Shown here: positions 16,449 to 24,816 of the stretch, one piece after another
Position numbering within the stretch: the first letter of the stretch is position 1
How the letters are laid out: every line of letters starts with the position of its first letter
Source: Streptomyces sp. ST2-7A
Lineage (GTDB): Bacteria > Actinomycetota > Actinomycetes > Streptomycetales > Streptomycetaceae
DNA length: 44,799 bases
NCBI RefSeq assembly: GCF_021390475.1
Contig: NZ_JAJUWS010000053.1
Span: forward strand, 1-44,799
Reading direction: 5' to 3'
Translations under genes and position numbers: made by a program
The notes under the pieces: model-generated
The model's database searches: none
The model's input: the letters and a program-made list of their open reading frames with translations, nothing else
Told to the model about the DNA's origin: nothing

Positions 16449-16883
16449 AGTGACACGCGTGATCCGCGCGACGAGATCGCCCGCCTCGGCGCGGGGAAGT
16501 ACCTCCTGGTCACCACCTTCCGTCGGAACGGTCGGGCCGTCCCCACCCCGGTGTGGGTGGTGGCCGGTGACGACGCCCTGTTCGTATGGACCGTCGCCGA
16601 CTCCGGCAAGGTCAAGCGGTTGCGCAACCGAGCCGATGTCCTCCTCGCCCCCTGCGACGTGCGCGGTCGCCCGACCGGACCCGCGGTGCCCGGCCGGGCC
16701 GAACTGCTGGACGCCGCCGGCAGCGAGCACAGCCGGCGGCTCATCGCCCGCCGCTACGGTCTGTTCGGCCGGCTCACCCTGCTGGGCAGCCGACTGCGCC
16801 GGGGGCGGTCGGGGACCATCGGTGTACGGATCGTCCCCGACCCGTCGGGGGTCATACCGGAAGACCCGGCCCGACCGGACTGA
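16446..16883 (+). CDS. PPOX-class (probably F420- or flavin-dependent) oxidoreductase
   Basis: Small cytoplasmic split-beta-barrel protein of 145 residues. The start of the barrel, KYLLVTTFRRNGRAVPTPVWVVAGDDALFVWT, and the SGKVKRLRNRADVLLAPCDVRG stretch match the pyridoxamine-oxidase-like families that bind F420 or FMN in actinomycetes. The exact reaction cannot be deduced. The ATG at 16446 is preferred over earlier in-frame codons because the fold begins there and a TACCGT element sits at the spacing seen for leaderless genes. Its 3' end overlaps the convergent P-loop gene by 32 bases. Confidence 0.8.
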   Translation: MSDTRDPRDEIARLGAGKYLLVTTFRRNGRAVPTPVWVVAGDDALFVWTVADSGKVKRLRNRADVLLAPCDVRGRPTGPAVPGRAELLDAAGSEHSRRLIARRYGLFGRLTLLGSRLRRGRSGTIGVRIVPDPSGVIPEDPARPD

Positions 16884-17658
16884 GCGCCGGCGCCCGCGCC
16901 GCCGGGGCCGCGTCCGTCGGCGCGGGCGCGGGTGCGGGTGGTGGGTCGGGGCACACGGGAGTCGCGGTATCCGGGGCGGTCGCCGGCGAGGGGATCGGGA
17001 CCGGGGGCGACGGCGCCGTCAGCCACTCGGTCTGCCCCCGGGTGAACAGCAGCGCCGTCCGGCACCCGAGCGGCGTGCGCCCCGCCTCCAGTTCCGCCAC
17101 CAGTCGGGTCAGGGACCGCACGTGTCGGGCGAAGGCCCGACCGGTGACCGCCCGGCCGCGCCCGATCTGCCCGTCCAGGGCCTCGCGCGCCGGTACGTCC
17201 AGCACCAGCAGCAGAAACCCCCGCCCCCGTCGCCGGGCGTCCCGGGCGAGCCGCCGGCGCACCCACGGATGGCGTCCGCAGTCGTGCACCAGCACGCCGG
17301 CCCCCGAGCGCAGGGCACGCTCCAGTCGCAGGAAGTGATCCAACCGGGCCACCGGCCGGTAGACGGCGTAGGGCAAGCCCTCGGGCAACCGCTCCTCCCA
17401 CCACAGCCGTACATCCTCGGAGTCGATCGCCACCGGGGAACCCCAGCGCGATCCGGCCTCCGTCACCATGCGGCGGATGAGGGTGGACTTCCCACTCCCG
17501 GGCAGCCCCGACACCACCACCCGGTCACCCGGCATCGCCCCCGACGGGGGGAACCCTCCGGGAGGCAGGTCGCGGGCGTCCACGACCCGGCCCCGAAGCA
17601 TCCGGCCGGGCGCTCCGCCGGCCCTCCCTATGGGCCGCGGCCCGCTGTCGATCTTCAT
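16852..17658 (-). CDS. P-loop ATPase / kinase-like protein
   Basis: A 268-residue cytoplasmic P-loop protein. Walker A is VVVSGLPGSGKSTLIRRM near residues 48-63. The aspartate of AIDSEDVRLWW may be a Walker-B or lid residue, and the HDCGRHPWVRRRLARDARRRGR and LLLVLDVPAREALDGQIGRGRAV stretches resemble small-molecule or tRNA kinase-like AAA_33 proteins. The substrate is unknown. The last ~55 residues are a Pro/Ala tail that overlaps the convergent PPOX gene. ATG 17658 is preceded by a tiny overlapping frame (ATG CCC CCA TGA) whose stop overlaps this ATG. No standard ribosome site is seen. Confidence 0.75.
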   Translation of the reverse strand: MKIDSGPRPIGRAGGAPGRMLRGRVVDARDLPPGGFPPSGAMPGDRVVVSGLPGSGKSTLIRRMVTEAGSRWGSPVAIDSEDVRLWWEERLPEGLPYAVYRPVARLDHFLRLERALRSGAGVLVHDCGRHPWVRRRLARDARRRGRGFLLLVLDVPAREALDGQIGRGRAVTGRAFARHVRSLTRLVAELEAGRTPLGCRTALLFTRGQTEWLTAPSPPVPIPSPATAPDTATPVCPDPPPAPAPAPTDAAPAARAPALSPVGPGLPV

Positions 17659-18192
17659 GGGGGCATGATGCCGCCTACCCGTCCGGACCCACCGCCCGAA
17701 CGCGGAATTCGGCCACCCACGCGCCGGTCGGTGCCGCCGACACATCCGCGAGACCTCTCGACGACGCGCAAACCCGTGCCGCGCGGCAACCGGTGCCACC
17801 GGTTGCCGCGCGAGCGCCCCCACCGGGGCCGCCGCGCGGGCCCCGGCCCCGGAACTCCCGGGCAGTGGGATGGTGGTCGTTCGCAACCACGGATGACCGG
17901 TCGCCGCGTCGGCCGGGCGCCCCCGTCGGATCGGTGGTCACCGGCAGGTGCACGGGCCGTCGCGCGCCGGGCCGCGGCAGCGCCTCCTCGGTCGGTGCCC
18001 GGGTCGGCGGCCGGCCGTCGGCCGTCGGCAGGGAGCCGTCGGCGACCGGCTCCGGCGCGGTGGCCGGCGTCCCGTACGGGGCGCCGGGCGGACGGTGTCG
18101 CCGGGAAGGAGGAGCCGGGGCGTGGACGCGCTCGTATGGGAGCGAGAGCCGTGCGCATGGAACCTCCGGTCGAACCGTCCTTGACTGGTCGT
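17659..18192. other. Divergent intergenic region with long hairpin
   Basis: This 534-bp gap lies between the P-loop gene (minus) and the NmrA-type gene (plus). It holds the inverted repeat at 17780-17812 and short CGGCCGT tandem-like repeats near 18005-18025. Open frames cross it, but none shows a domain or a ribosome site. Confidence 0.4.
17780..17812. repeat. 15-bp perfect inverted repeat with 3-base loop
   Basis: 17780-17794 pairs fully with 17798-17812 around GCC. It lies between two divergent genes, so an ordinary terminator role is unlikely. A large dimeric operator or a leader hairpin of the minus-strand side are the alternatives. Confidence 0.5.
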
Positions 18193-19089
18193 ATGACACA
18201 CCGAACGGAACGCCCCGCCGGCCCGCCGGCCTCCTCCGCCCCCCACCCCGTCCCCGCCTCCTCACCGGGGGGACCCGCCCCGACCCTCGTCATCGGAGGC
18301 ACCGGCAAGACCGGTCGTCGGGTGGCGAACCGACTCGCCGCCCGCGACCTGCCGGTGCGGATCGGTTCCCGATCGGGTGAACCCCCCTTCGACTGGGGGA
18401 AGCCGGAGACCTGGGAAGCCGTCCTGGAGGGGACGGGGGCCGTGTACATCACCTATTATCCGGACCTCGGCTTCACCGGCGCGGCGGAGGCGGTCGGAGC
18501 CTTCTCCCGTCTGGCGGTGGCCCGGGGGATCCGCCGGCTGGTGCTGCTCTCCGGCCGGGGGGAGGAGGGCGCCCTGCGCGCCGAACGCGAACTGCGGGAA
18601 TCCGGCGCGGAGTGGACCGTGGTGCGAGCCGGTTGGTTCTTCCAGAACTTCGACGAGGGCTTCTTCCTGGAGTCGGTGCTCGCCGGGGAGTTGGCGCTGC
18701 CGACGGCGGACGCGGTCGAGCCCTTCGTGGACGTCGACGACATCGCCGACGTCGTGGTCGAGGTGCTCATCTCCGACGGCCACGTGGGACGGATCCACGA
18801 GCTGTCGGGGCCCCGGGCCCTGGACTTCCGGGAGGTCGCCGCCGAACTGTCCGAGGCCACCGGCCGTGAGATCCGGTACACCCCCGTACCGTTGGAGAGC
18901 TACCGCGCGGTGTTGGTGGAGCACGGCCTCCCGGCGGAGTTCGCCGACCTGTTCCGACTGCTCCTGGACGGACGCAACGCCCAGCCGGTCGACGGCGTGC
19001 GGGAGGTCCTCGGCCGGGCGCCCCGTGACTTCTCCCGGTACGCCCGGGAGACCGCCGCCACCGGCGTGTGGAACCCGACCGTCTCCTGA
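18193..19089 (+). CDS. NmrA-like NAD(P)-binding protein
   Basis: A Rossmann-fold protein of 298 residues of the NmrA/NAD(P)H-azoreductase-like group. The nucleotide-binding loop is VIGGTGKTGRRVANRLAAR near residue 36-55. LVLLSGRGEEGALRAERELRESGAEWTVVRAGWFFQNF holds the family's ser-gly and WFFQNF motifs, and EPFVDVDDIADVVVEVL is the usual second signature. It may be a redox-sensing regulator or a simple quinone or azo reductase. The ATG at 18193 begins the protein just before sense appears; ATGs about 33 and 54 bases upstream are possible. It lies just ahead of an AraC-type regulator, an association common for this family. Confidence 0.8.
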   Translation: MTHRTERPAGPPASSAPHPVPASSPGGPAPTLVIGGTGKTGRRVANRLAARDLPVRIGSRSGEPPFDWGKPETWEAVLEGTGAVYITYYPDLGFTGAAEAVGAFSRLAVARGIRRLVLLSGRGEEGALRAERELRESGAEWTVVRAGWFFQNFDEGFFLESVLAGELALPTADAVEPFVDVDDIADVVVEVLISDGHVGRIHELSGPRALDFREVAAELSEATGREIRYTPVPLESYRAVLVEHGLPAEFADLFRLLLDGRNAQPVDGVREVLGRAPRDFSRYARETAATGVWNPTVS

Positions 19090-19105
19090 CACCGGGAACG
19101 CACTG

Positions 19106-19134
19106 TCGACCGACCCGACCGGGGACGGTACGGT
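19106..19134 (+). promoter_or_regulatory. Promoter of the AraC-type gene
   Basis: TCGACC at 19106-19111 is 17 bases before TACGGT at 19129-19134, so the regulator can be transcribed apart from the NmrA gene. An AAGGTGGA ribosome site precedes the ATG at 19188. Confidence 0.5.
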
Positions 19135-19187
19135 CGCTCCCGGCCGCCGCACCGCCCCGGCCCCCGACCCCGAAGGTGGACCCGGGC

Positions 19188-20261
19188 ATGGACCCTCTTC
19201 CCCCACTCACCGGCACCGGCCCCCGCGGCCGGGTTCCGGAACCGGCCGAACCCGTCGGCCGGCCCGACGGGGTGGACGCGTTGACCGCCCTGTTGGACAC
19301 CCCGAAGGCGCGCGGGGCCTTCCTCCTGAAATCGATCCTCAACCCGCCGTGGGCCCTGCGGATCGAGGACCGGGCCCCGATCTCCGTGGTGACCATGGCC
19401 CGGGGCGACGCAGTGGTGCGACCCGACGACGGGCCCGCCACCCGGCTGGGGCCGGGGGACGTGGCGGTGATCCGGGGACCCGGGCCGTACACCGTCTCCG
19501 ACACCCCCGGGACGCCGGTCGGGGTGGTCGTGGGGCCGGGCCAGGACTGTGCGCCGGTGGGGCACCACACCGTCGGGGGCCCGGCCGAGCTGGGGATCCG
19601 ACTCTGGGGCTGGAGCCCCGCGCCGGGATCATCGGTGATGATCACCGGCACCTACCGGGCGGAGAGCGAGGTCGGACGACGACTGCTGGCAGCCCTCCCG
19701 ACGGTCCTGGTGCGCCCCGCGGTGACCGGGGACCCGCTGCCGGCCCTGCTCGCCGCCGAGATCGAACGGGATCTCCCCGGACAGGAGTTGGTCCTGGACC
19801 GGCTGTTGGACCTGCTGTTGGTGGGGGTCCTGCGCGGTTGGCTCGCCTCTCCGGCCGCCGCCGGAGCCGATCACCACCGGGCCCGGGGCGACGCGGTGGT
19901 CGGACCGGCGCTCCGGTTGCTCCACGAACGGCCCGCGCACCCGTGGACCGTCGCCTCGCTGGCCGCCGGGGTGGGCGTCTCCCGGGCGGCGTTGGCCCGG
20001 CGCTTCACCGAGGTGGTGGGCGAACCACCGATGGCGCACCTGACCGGGCTGCGGCTCGACCTGGCGGCGGACCTGCTCCGCGGACCGGGAGGCACCCTGG
20101 AGGGCGCGGCCCGACGGGTGGGATACGGCAGCGCCTTCGCCCTGAGCGCGGCCTTCAAACGGGTGCGCGGGGTGAGCCCGAGGGAGTACCGCGAGGGCGC
20201 GCGATCACCGCTGGGATCGCGCCCCGCCGGGGTACCGCACACCGTCGTTCTCGACGGCTGA
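19188..20261 (+). CDS. AraC-family regulator with cupin-like sensor
   Basis: A 357-residue regulator. The N-terminal half is a cupin-type ligand domain (AraC-binding-like 'cupin_6'; see LKSILNPPWALRIEDRAPIS and LGPGDVAVIRGPGPYTVSD). The C-terminal ~100 residues carry two helix-turn-helix units: WTVASLAAGVGVSRAALARR and GAARRVGYGSAFALSAAF, closing with FKRVRGVSPREYR. ATG 19188 has AAGGTGGA seven bases upstream. This subfamily often sits beside an NAD(P)-binding gene that it controls, as here. The inducer is unknown. Confidence 0.88.
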   Translation: MDPLPPLTGTGPRGRVPEPAEPVGRPDGVDALTALLDTPKARGAFLLKSILNPPWALRIEDRAPISVVTMARGDAVVRPDDGPATRLGPGDVAVIRGPGPYTVSDTPGTPVGVVVGPGQDCAPVGHHTVGGPAELGIRLWGWSPAPGSSVMITGTYRAESEVGRRLLAALPTVLVRPAVTGDPLPALLAAEIERDLPGQELVLDRLLDLLLVGVLRGWLASPAAAGADHHRARGDAVVGPALRLLHERPAHPWTVASLAAGVGVSRAALARRFTEVVGEPPMAHLTGLRLDLAADLLRGPGGTLEGAARRVGYGSAFALSAAFKRVRGVSPREYREGARSPLGSRPAGVPHTVVLDG

Positions 20262-20275
20262 CGGCGGGTTCGGCG

Positions 20276-20291
20276 ATCCCACCGGTGGGAT
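20276..20291. repeat. 16-bp perfect palindrome between AraC and ligase genes
   Basis: ATCCCACCGGTGGGAT reads the same on both strands. It starts 15 bases after the AraC stop and ends about 20 bases before the next gene's -10 element, so it could be a weak terminator or an operator. Confidence 0.5.
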
Positions 20292-20310
20292 TGCGCCACG
20301 GTCGCCGGGG

Positions 20311-20325
20311 TAGCCGCTGTCCATG
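20311..20325 (+). promoter_or_regulatory. Minus-10 element next to a probably leaderless start
   Basis: TAGCCG at 20311-20316 ends six bases before the ATG at 20323, and no ribosome site is present. Confidence 0.45.
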
Positions 20326-21420
20326 ATGACGCTGGGTGTCGAAGAGGAGTATCTGCTGGTCGATCCGGAGACCGGGTTGCCGGTCCCGGAGGCCGAACGG
20401 ACGCGGGCCGCCATCGGTGGGGTTCCCACCGCCGGCGGCGACGAGGTGCAGTTGGAACTGTTGCAGGTGCAGGTGGAGATCGCGACCCCGGTGTGCGTCG
20501 GCCTGGATGAGGTCGCCGACCATCTGAGGCGGTTGCGCGGCTCGCTGGACGAGGCCGCGCGCAGCGTGGGGTGTCGGATAGCGGCCTGCGGGTCGGCGCC
20601 GTTCCTCGGGACGGATCCGGTTCCGGTGACCGATCGTCCCCGGTACCGCATGCTGTCCCGGGAGGCCCGGCAGTTGGTGGACGAGCAGTTGATCAACGGC
20701 ATGCACTGCCATGTGGGGGTTCCCGACCGGGCCGCCGGGGTGGCGGTGCTCAACCGGCTGCGGCCGTGGTTGCCGGTGCTCGGCGCGATGGGCGCCAACT
20801 CCCCGATGTGGGAGGGTCAGGACACCGGGTTCGCCGACTGGCGCACGGTCGTCTTCGACCGGTGGCCGGTCAGCGGCCTGCCGCCCCGGTTCGCGGACGC
20901 CGAGGACTACGAGCGCCGGGTGGACGCCCTGTTGGCCACCGGGGTGATCGGTGACCGGGGCCAGTTGTACTGGCGGGCCCGTCTGTCGGAGAACTACCCC
21001 ACGGTCGAGGTGCGCGGTCTGGACACCCAACTGGAGGTGGAGGAAGCCGTCGTGCTCGCGGGGATCGCCAGGGCACTGGTGACCACCGCCCTGGAGGACG
21101 AGAAGGCGGGCGTGCCGGTGCCGGACCTTCCCGACGAACTGCTGCGGGTCGCGGACTGGCACGCCGCCCGGAACGGTCTGGGCGGCACCCTGGTCGATCC
21201 CTTCGCCGGGCGTTCCCGGCCGGCCGCGGACGTGGTGGGCCACCTGTTGGAGCACATCGGCCCCGCGCTCGCCCGGCTGGGTGACGAGGGACGGGTCACC
21301 TCCGGTGTCGAGCGGCTCCTGCGCCGGGGCACCGGGGCCGAACGCCAGCGTCGCGCCATGCGGGAGGGGGGACCGGAGGCCCTGACCCGGTTGCTCGTCG
21401 AGCGGACCGCGGCGGGGTGA
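20323..21420 (+). CDS. YbdK-type carboxylate-amine ligase (GCS2 family)
   Basis: A 365-residue ATP-dependent ligase of the glutamate-cysteine ligase type 2 family. The N-terminal MTLGVEEEYLLVDPETG signature, ELLQVQVEIATPVC, INGMHCHVGVPD and the ENYPTVEVRGLD motif are clear. YbdK members join an amino group to a carboxylate. Most actinomycetes use mycothiol rather than glutathione, so a true glutathione role is not assured. It is a single-gene unit bounded by a palindrome upstream and a strong terminator downstream. Length is normal. Confidence 0.9.
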   Translation: MMTLGVEEEYLLVDPETGLPVPEAERTRAAIGGVPTAGGDEVQLELLQVQVEIATPVCVGLDEVADHLRRLRGSLDEAARSVGCRIAACGSAPFLGTDPVPVTDRPRYRMLSREARQLVDEQLINGMHCHVGVPDRAAGVAVLNRLRPWLPVLGAMGANSPMWEGQDTGFADWRTVVFDRWPVSGLPPRFADAEDYERRVDALLATGVIGDRGQLYWRARLSENYPTVEVRGLDTQLEVEEAVVLAGIARALVTTALEDEKAGVPVPDLPDELLRVADWHAARNGLGGTLVDPFAGRSRPAADVVGHLLEHIGPALARLGDEGRVTSGVERLLRRGTGAERQRRAMREGGPEALTRLLVERTAAG

Positions 21421-21472
21421 GACGGGCGGGGGTGGGGACCGAAACGCGCTTCGGTCCCCACCCCGGCCCGTC
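21421..21472 (+). terminator. Strong hairpin terminator after the ligase gene
   Basis: Arms 21429-21443 and 21450-21464 pair over 15 bases around a 6-base loop. After one G/G mismatch the stem continues for seven more pairs (21421-21427 with 21466-21472). Confidence 0.75.
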
Positions 21473-21572
21473 CGCGCGGACCGGCTCCCCGGTCCGGGAG
21501 CCGGCGCCCGGGGTGCGGGGACCGCTCCGTTCGGGTGGTTCGCCGGTGTGCCTCCCGCCGCGGGACCCCGAC

Positions 21573-21614
21573 CTCCCCGATGGTCGGGGGAAGCCGCGTC
21601 CAGCCATCGGGGAG
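21573..21614 (+). promoter_or_regulatory. Leader hairpin that can hide the BCCT ribosome site
   Basis: CTCCCCGATGG at 21573-21583 is the perfect complement of CCATCGGGGAG at 21604-21614, which contains the GGGGAG ribosome site. The same left arm can instead pair with the nearer TCGGGG (21584-21589) around a TGG loop, freeing the ribosome site. The two folds exclude each other. A shorter hairpin (21481-21504) lies further upstream. Confidence 0.5.
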
Positions 21615-21622
21615 TGAGCCGG

Positions 21623-23317
21623 TTGACCGCGTTCCTGGATCGCCTCGGTCGTCGTCTGGGGTTGCGGACCGACACCGTGATCTTCTTCGTCTCGGCCGGG
21701 CTCACCGTCGCCTTCGTGGCCGTGGCGATCGCCCTCACCGAGACCGTGGACCGGGTCTTCCGGAACCTCTCCGGTTGGATCCTGGCCAACCTGGGGTGGC
21801 TCTACATCCTGGGCGTCACCACGTTCCTGCTGTTCCTGGTGTGGATCGCGCTGAGCCGCTGGGGCCATGTCCGGTTGGGCGGACACGACGCCCGTCCGGA
21901 ATACGGCAACCGGGCCTGGTTCGCCATGCTCTTCGCCGCCGGTATCGGCACCATCCTGATGTTCTGGGGGGTGGCCGAACCGATCAGCCACTGGGCCGAG
22001 CCGCCGCGCGCCGATGTGGAGCCCCGCTCGGAGGAGGCCGCCGAACTGGCGATGGCCTTCTCCTTCTACCACTTCGGCCTGCACACCTGGGCGATTTTCT
22101 GCCTGCCCGCCCTGGCCTTCGCCTACTTCGTCCACCAGCGCCGGCTGCCGTTTCGGCTCAGCTCGGTGCTCCAGCCGCTGCTGGGGGACCGTATCCACGG
22201 GCCGCTGGGCCGGGCGGTGGACATCACGGCCGTGCTGGGCACCCTCTTCGGAGTCGCCGTCTCCATCGGTCTGGGCACCCTGCAGATCAACAGCGGGTTG
22301 GCGCAGCTGTTCGGCCTCGAGGAGAGCCAACGGGTCCAGGTGCTGTTGATCACGGTGGTCACGATCATCGCCACGATCTCGGTGGCGCTCGGCCTGGACC
22401 GCGGCATCAAGCGTCTCTCCACGTTGAACATCGGCATGGCGATCGGCCTGCTGATCTTCGTCTTCCTCACCGGTGCCACCGTCTTCCTGGCGCGCGGGGT
22501 CATCGAGATGATCGGGGTCTACCTCGGCTCCCTGGTCCCGCTGGCGTTCTGGAACGACGCCTTCGCCAACACCGGCTGGCAGGGGCAGTGGACGGTCTTC
22601 TACTGGGCGTGGACCATCACCTGGTCGCCCTTCGTGGGGATGTTCATCGCGCGCATCTCGCGGGGGCGGACCATCCGGGGGTTCGTGCTGGGCGTGCTGG
22701 GCCTGCCCACGGCCTTCACCATCATCTGGTTCAGCATCTTCGGACTCTCGGCCATCGACATCGAGCGGGAGGGCGACACCGGCCTGGTGGAGGCGGTGGT
22801 GGTACAGGGGGACGTCTCCCGGGCGCTCTTCGTCTTCCTGGAGAACTATCCGCTGGCGACCCTCGTCTCGGCGGTCTCGGTGCTCATCGTCGTCATCTTC
22901 TTCACCACCTCCTCCGATTCGGCCTCCCTGGTGGTGGACACCCTGTGCTCGGGGGACCGGGAGGAGCCCGGGCCGGTGCGGCAACGGGTTTTCTGGGCGA
23001 TCACCGAGGGGGTGGTGGCCGGCACCCTCATCGCGGCCACCGGCAAGTCCGGTCTGGACGCACTGGCCGAGGTGATCACCGTCCTGGGACTGCCGTTCTT
23101 CCTGCTCGCCTTCCTGATGATGATCTCGCTGGTGCGGGCGCTCAACACGGATTACCCCGAGTTGCGGCGACCGCAGTTGCCGCGCAGCATCCGGCGGATG
23201 CCACGATCGGCCCAACGGGCCCGCCCGACGGCGGGCGGGCCCGTGCCGGGGCCGGGCCCGGGACCGGGGGACACCCCCGGGGCCCCACCCGGCGAACGGC
23301 CGATCGGGGGCGATTGA
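21623..23317 (+). CDS. BCCT-family transporter (betaine/carnitine/choline type)
   Basis: Integral membrane carrier of about 564 residues with twelve hydrophobic segments. The family signature is plain: NTGWQGQWTVFYWAWTITW, then SPFVGMFIARISRGRTIRGF near residues 310-355. BCCT carriers import trimethylammonium compounds such as glycine betaine or choline, usually with Na+ or H+, often for osmotic protection. The TTG at 21623 has GGGGAG eight bases upstream; GTG 21614 overlaps that site and a GTG at 21548 opens the frame earlier without a ribosome site. A leader hairpin can cover the ribosome site. The C-terminal ~45 residues are Pro/Gly-rich and short compared with osmosensing members. Confidence 0.9.
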   Translation: MTAFLDRLGRRLGLRTDTVIFFVSAGLTVAFVAVAIALTETVDRVFRNLSGWILANLGWLYILGVTTFLLFLVWIALSRWGHVRLGGHDARPEYGNRAWFAMLFAAGIGTILMFWGVAEPISHWAEPPRADVEPRSEEAAELAMAFSFYHFGLHTWAIFCLPALAFAYFVHQRRLPFRLSSVLQPLLGDRIHGPLGRAVDITAVLGTLFGVAVSIGLGTLQINSGLAQLFGLEESQRVQVLLITVVTIIATISVALGLDRGIKRLSTLNIGMAIGLLIFVFLTGATVFLARGVIEMIGVYLGSLVPLAFWNDAFANTGWQGQWTVFYWAWTITWSPFVGMFIARISRGRTIRGFVLGVLGLPTAFTIIWFSIFGLSAIDIEREGDTGLVEAVVVQGDVSRALFVFLENYPLATLVSAVSVLIVVIFFTTSSDSASLVVDTLCSGDREEPGPVRQRVFWAITEGVVAGTLIAATGKSGLDALAEVITVLGLPFFLLAFLMMISLVRALNTDYPELRRPQLPRSIRRMPRSAQRARPTAGGPVPGPGPGPGDTPGAPPGERPIGGD

Positions 23318-23331
23318 GGTTTCCCCGGCCG

Positions 23332-23385
23332 CTTTCCCCGGGCGGGGGCCGGGACCGCGGGATCCCGACCCCCGCCCGGGGAAAG
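23332..23385. terminator. Shared bidirectional terminator of BCCT and xylanase genes
   Basis: 23332-23354 pairs with 23363-23385 at 22 of 23 positions around an 8-base loop. Both convergent genes end within 15 bases of it. Its outer arms carry CTTTC/GAAAG, giving short T-runs in either direction. Confidence 0.8.
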
Positions 23386-23391
23386 AAGACG

Positions 23392-24816
23392 TCAGGACGC
23401 CGTGCAGGCACCGATCGTCGGGGCCGTCCAGGTGCCGTTGGCCATCACCGTGAAGCCGAAGCTGGTGGAGGCCCCCGCCGCCAGGTTGCCGTTGCCGTTG
23501 GGCCGCATCGTCATGACGTTGCCGCTGCCGTCCCAGGTGGGGCTGCCGTTCCAGGTCGCGGAGATCCGCTGCGGCGAGCGCACCGTGACGTTCACCGACC
23601 AGGAGGAGATGGGTCGGTTGCCGGCGGTCACCACGACCCGGCCGTTGAAGCGGTCGCCCCAGCGGTCGGTCTCGGAGTAGGTGACGGTGCAGGAGGCCGT
23701 GCCGCCGCCATCCCCGCCGCCCGTGCCACCGCCGGTCCCGCCGCCGGTGCCGCCCCCTCCGTCGGAGGAACCGCCCAGCGCCGCGAGCACCGCGTCGTAG
23801 GCGGGCTTCTTGTTGTAGTTGCCGTCGAACAGCAACGGGGTACCACCGCTGCGCCACGAGTACTTGTCCGTCACACCCCACACCGTGATGCCGGTGCACC
23901 GGGAGACGTTCAGACACGCCTGGATGACACGCCGGTAGTCGTTGGCCTGGGCGGTGCCGGAGCCCTCGATGTCCAGTTCGGTGATCTGCACCTCCACGCC
24001 GAGGTCGGCGAAGCGCTGGAGGTTGGCCTGGTAGTCGTTGGGCACCGGCGACTGGGGGTTGAAGTGGGACTGGAAACCGACACAGTCGATGGGCACACCG
24101 CGCTGCTTGAGGTCACGGACCAGGTTGTAGACAGCGTCGCTCTTGGCGTTGCGACCGTCGGTGTTGTAGTCGTTGTAGCAGAGCTTGGCGTTCGGGTCGG
24201 CGGCCCGCGCCATGCGGAAGGACTCCTCGATGTACCCGTTGCCCAGCACCCGCTGGAAGACCGAGTTGCGCCGCGCGCCGCTGCTCCCGTCCTGGAACGC
24301 CTCGTTGACCACGTCCCAGGAGTGGACCTGCCCGCGGTAGCGCCCCATCACGGTCTCGATGTGGGTCCGCATCACCGTCCGCAGTTCGGTGGCGTTGTTG
24401 ATGTTGTCGACCCAGCCGGGCAGTTGGGAGTGCCACACCAGGGTGTGACCGCGCAGTGACATGCCCCGGCCACGGGCGTGGTTGGCGATCCGGTCGGCCT
24501 CGGTGAAGGTGAAGTTGCCGCGGGTGCGCTGCAGCGACTCCCACTTCATCTCGTTCTCGGCGGTGATGCTGTTGAACTCGCGGTTGAGCGTGTTCACGTA
24601 GTCCGATTCGCCGAGTCGGTTGTTGGCCACGGCGGCGCCGAAGTACCGACCCTTCTCCGCCGCGGCGGCCCCGAGGGTCGAGGCGGCGTTGGCGGTCCCG
24701 GACATCGACACGAGGCCGGCCGAGACCAGGACGCCCACGGCGCCGACGGTGAGGGCACGCCGCAGACGCGTCCGCAGCCGGGACCGCCCGGGGGCCCGGG
24801 GTGTTTCGTCGATCAT
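23392..24816 (-). CDS. Secreted endo-1,4-beta-xylanase, GH10 with CBM2
   Basis: Extracellular xylanase of 474 residues. A signal peptide of about 44 residues has Arg pairs before a hydrophobic core and ends at TANA/AS. The GH10 barrel (about 48-350) carries WHSQLPGW, the acid/base glutamate in WDVVNEAF (E172) and the nucleophile in QITELDIEG (E280). A Gly/Thr/Asp linker (about 353-375) leads to a family-2 cellulose/xylan-binding module with the framing cysteines and exposed tryptophans (WNGSPTWDG, GTWTAPTIGAC). ATG 24816 has AGAAGGGA upstream. The gene has a long upstream region with palindromes (25001-25139) that probably give xylan-dependent control. Confidence 0.96.
   Translation of the reverse strand: MIDETPRAPGRSRLRTRLRRALTVGAVGVLVSAGLVSMSGTANAASTLGAAAAEKGRYFGAAVANNRLGESDYVNTLNREFNSITAENEMKWESLQRTRGNFTFTEADRIANHARGRGMSLRGHTLVWHSQLPGWVDNINNATELRTVMRTHIETVMGRYRGQVHSWDVVNEAFQDGSSGARRNSVFQRVLGNGYIEESFRMARAADPNAKLCYNDYNTDGRNAKSDAVYNLVRDLKQRGVPIDCVGFQSHFNPQSPVPNDYQANLQRFADLGVEVQITELDIEGSGTAQANDYRRVIQACLNVSRCTGITVWGVTDKYSWRSGGTPLLFDGNYNKKPAYDAVLAALGGSSDGGGGTGGGTGGGTGGGDGGGTASCTVTYSETDRWGDRFNGRVVVTAGNRPISSWSVNVTVRSPQRISATWNGSPTWDGSGNVMTMRPNGNGNLAAGASTSFGFTVMANGTWTAPTIGACTAS

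Noticed and set aside
23216..23243. 12-bp hairpin within the 3' end of the BCCT gene as a terminator
   Set aside because: It lies in coding DNA about 75 bases before the stop, and a stronger terminator follows at 23332-23385. It probably reflects GC-rich codons for a Pro/Gly tail.
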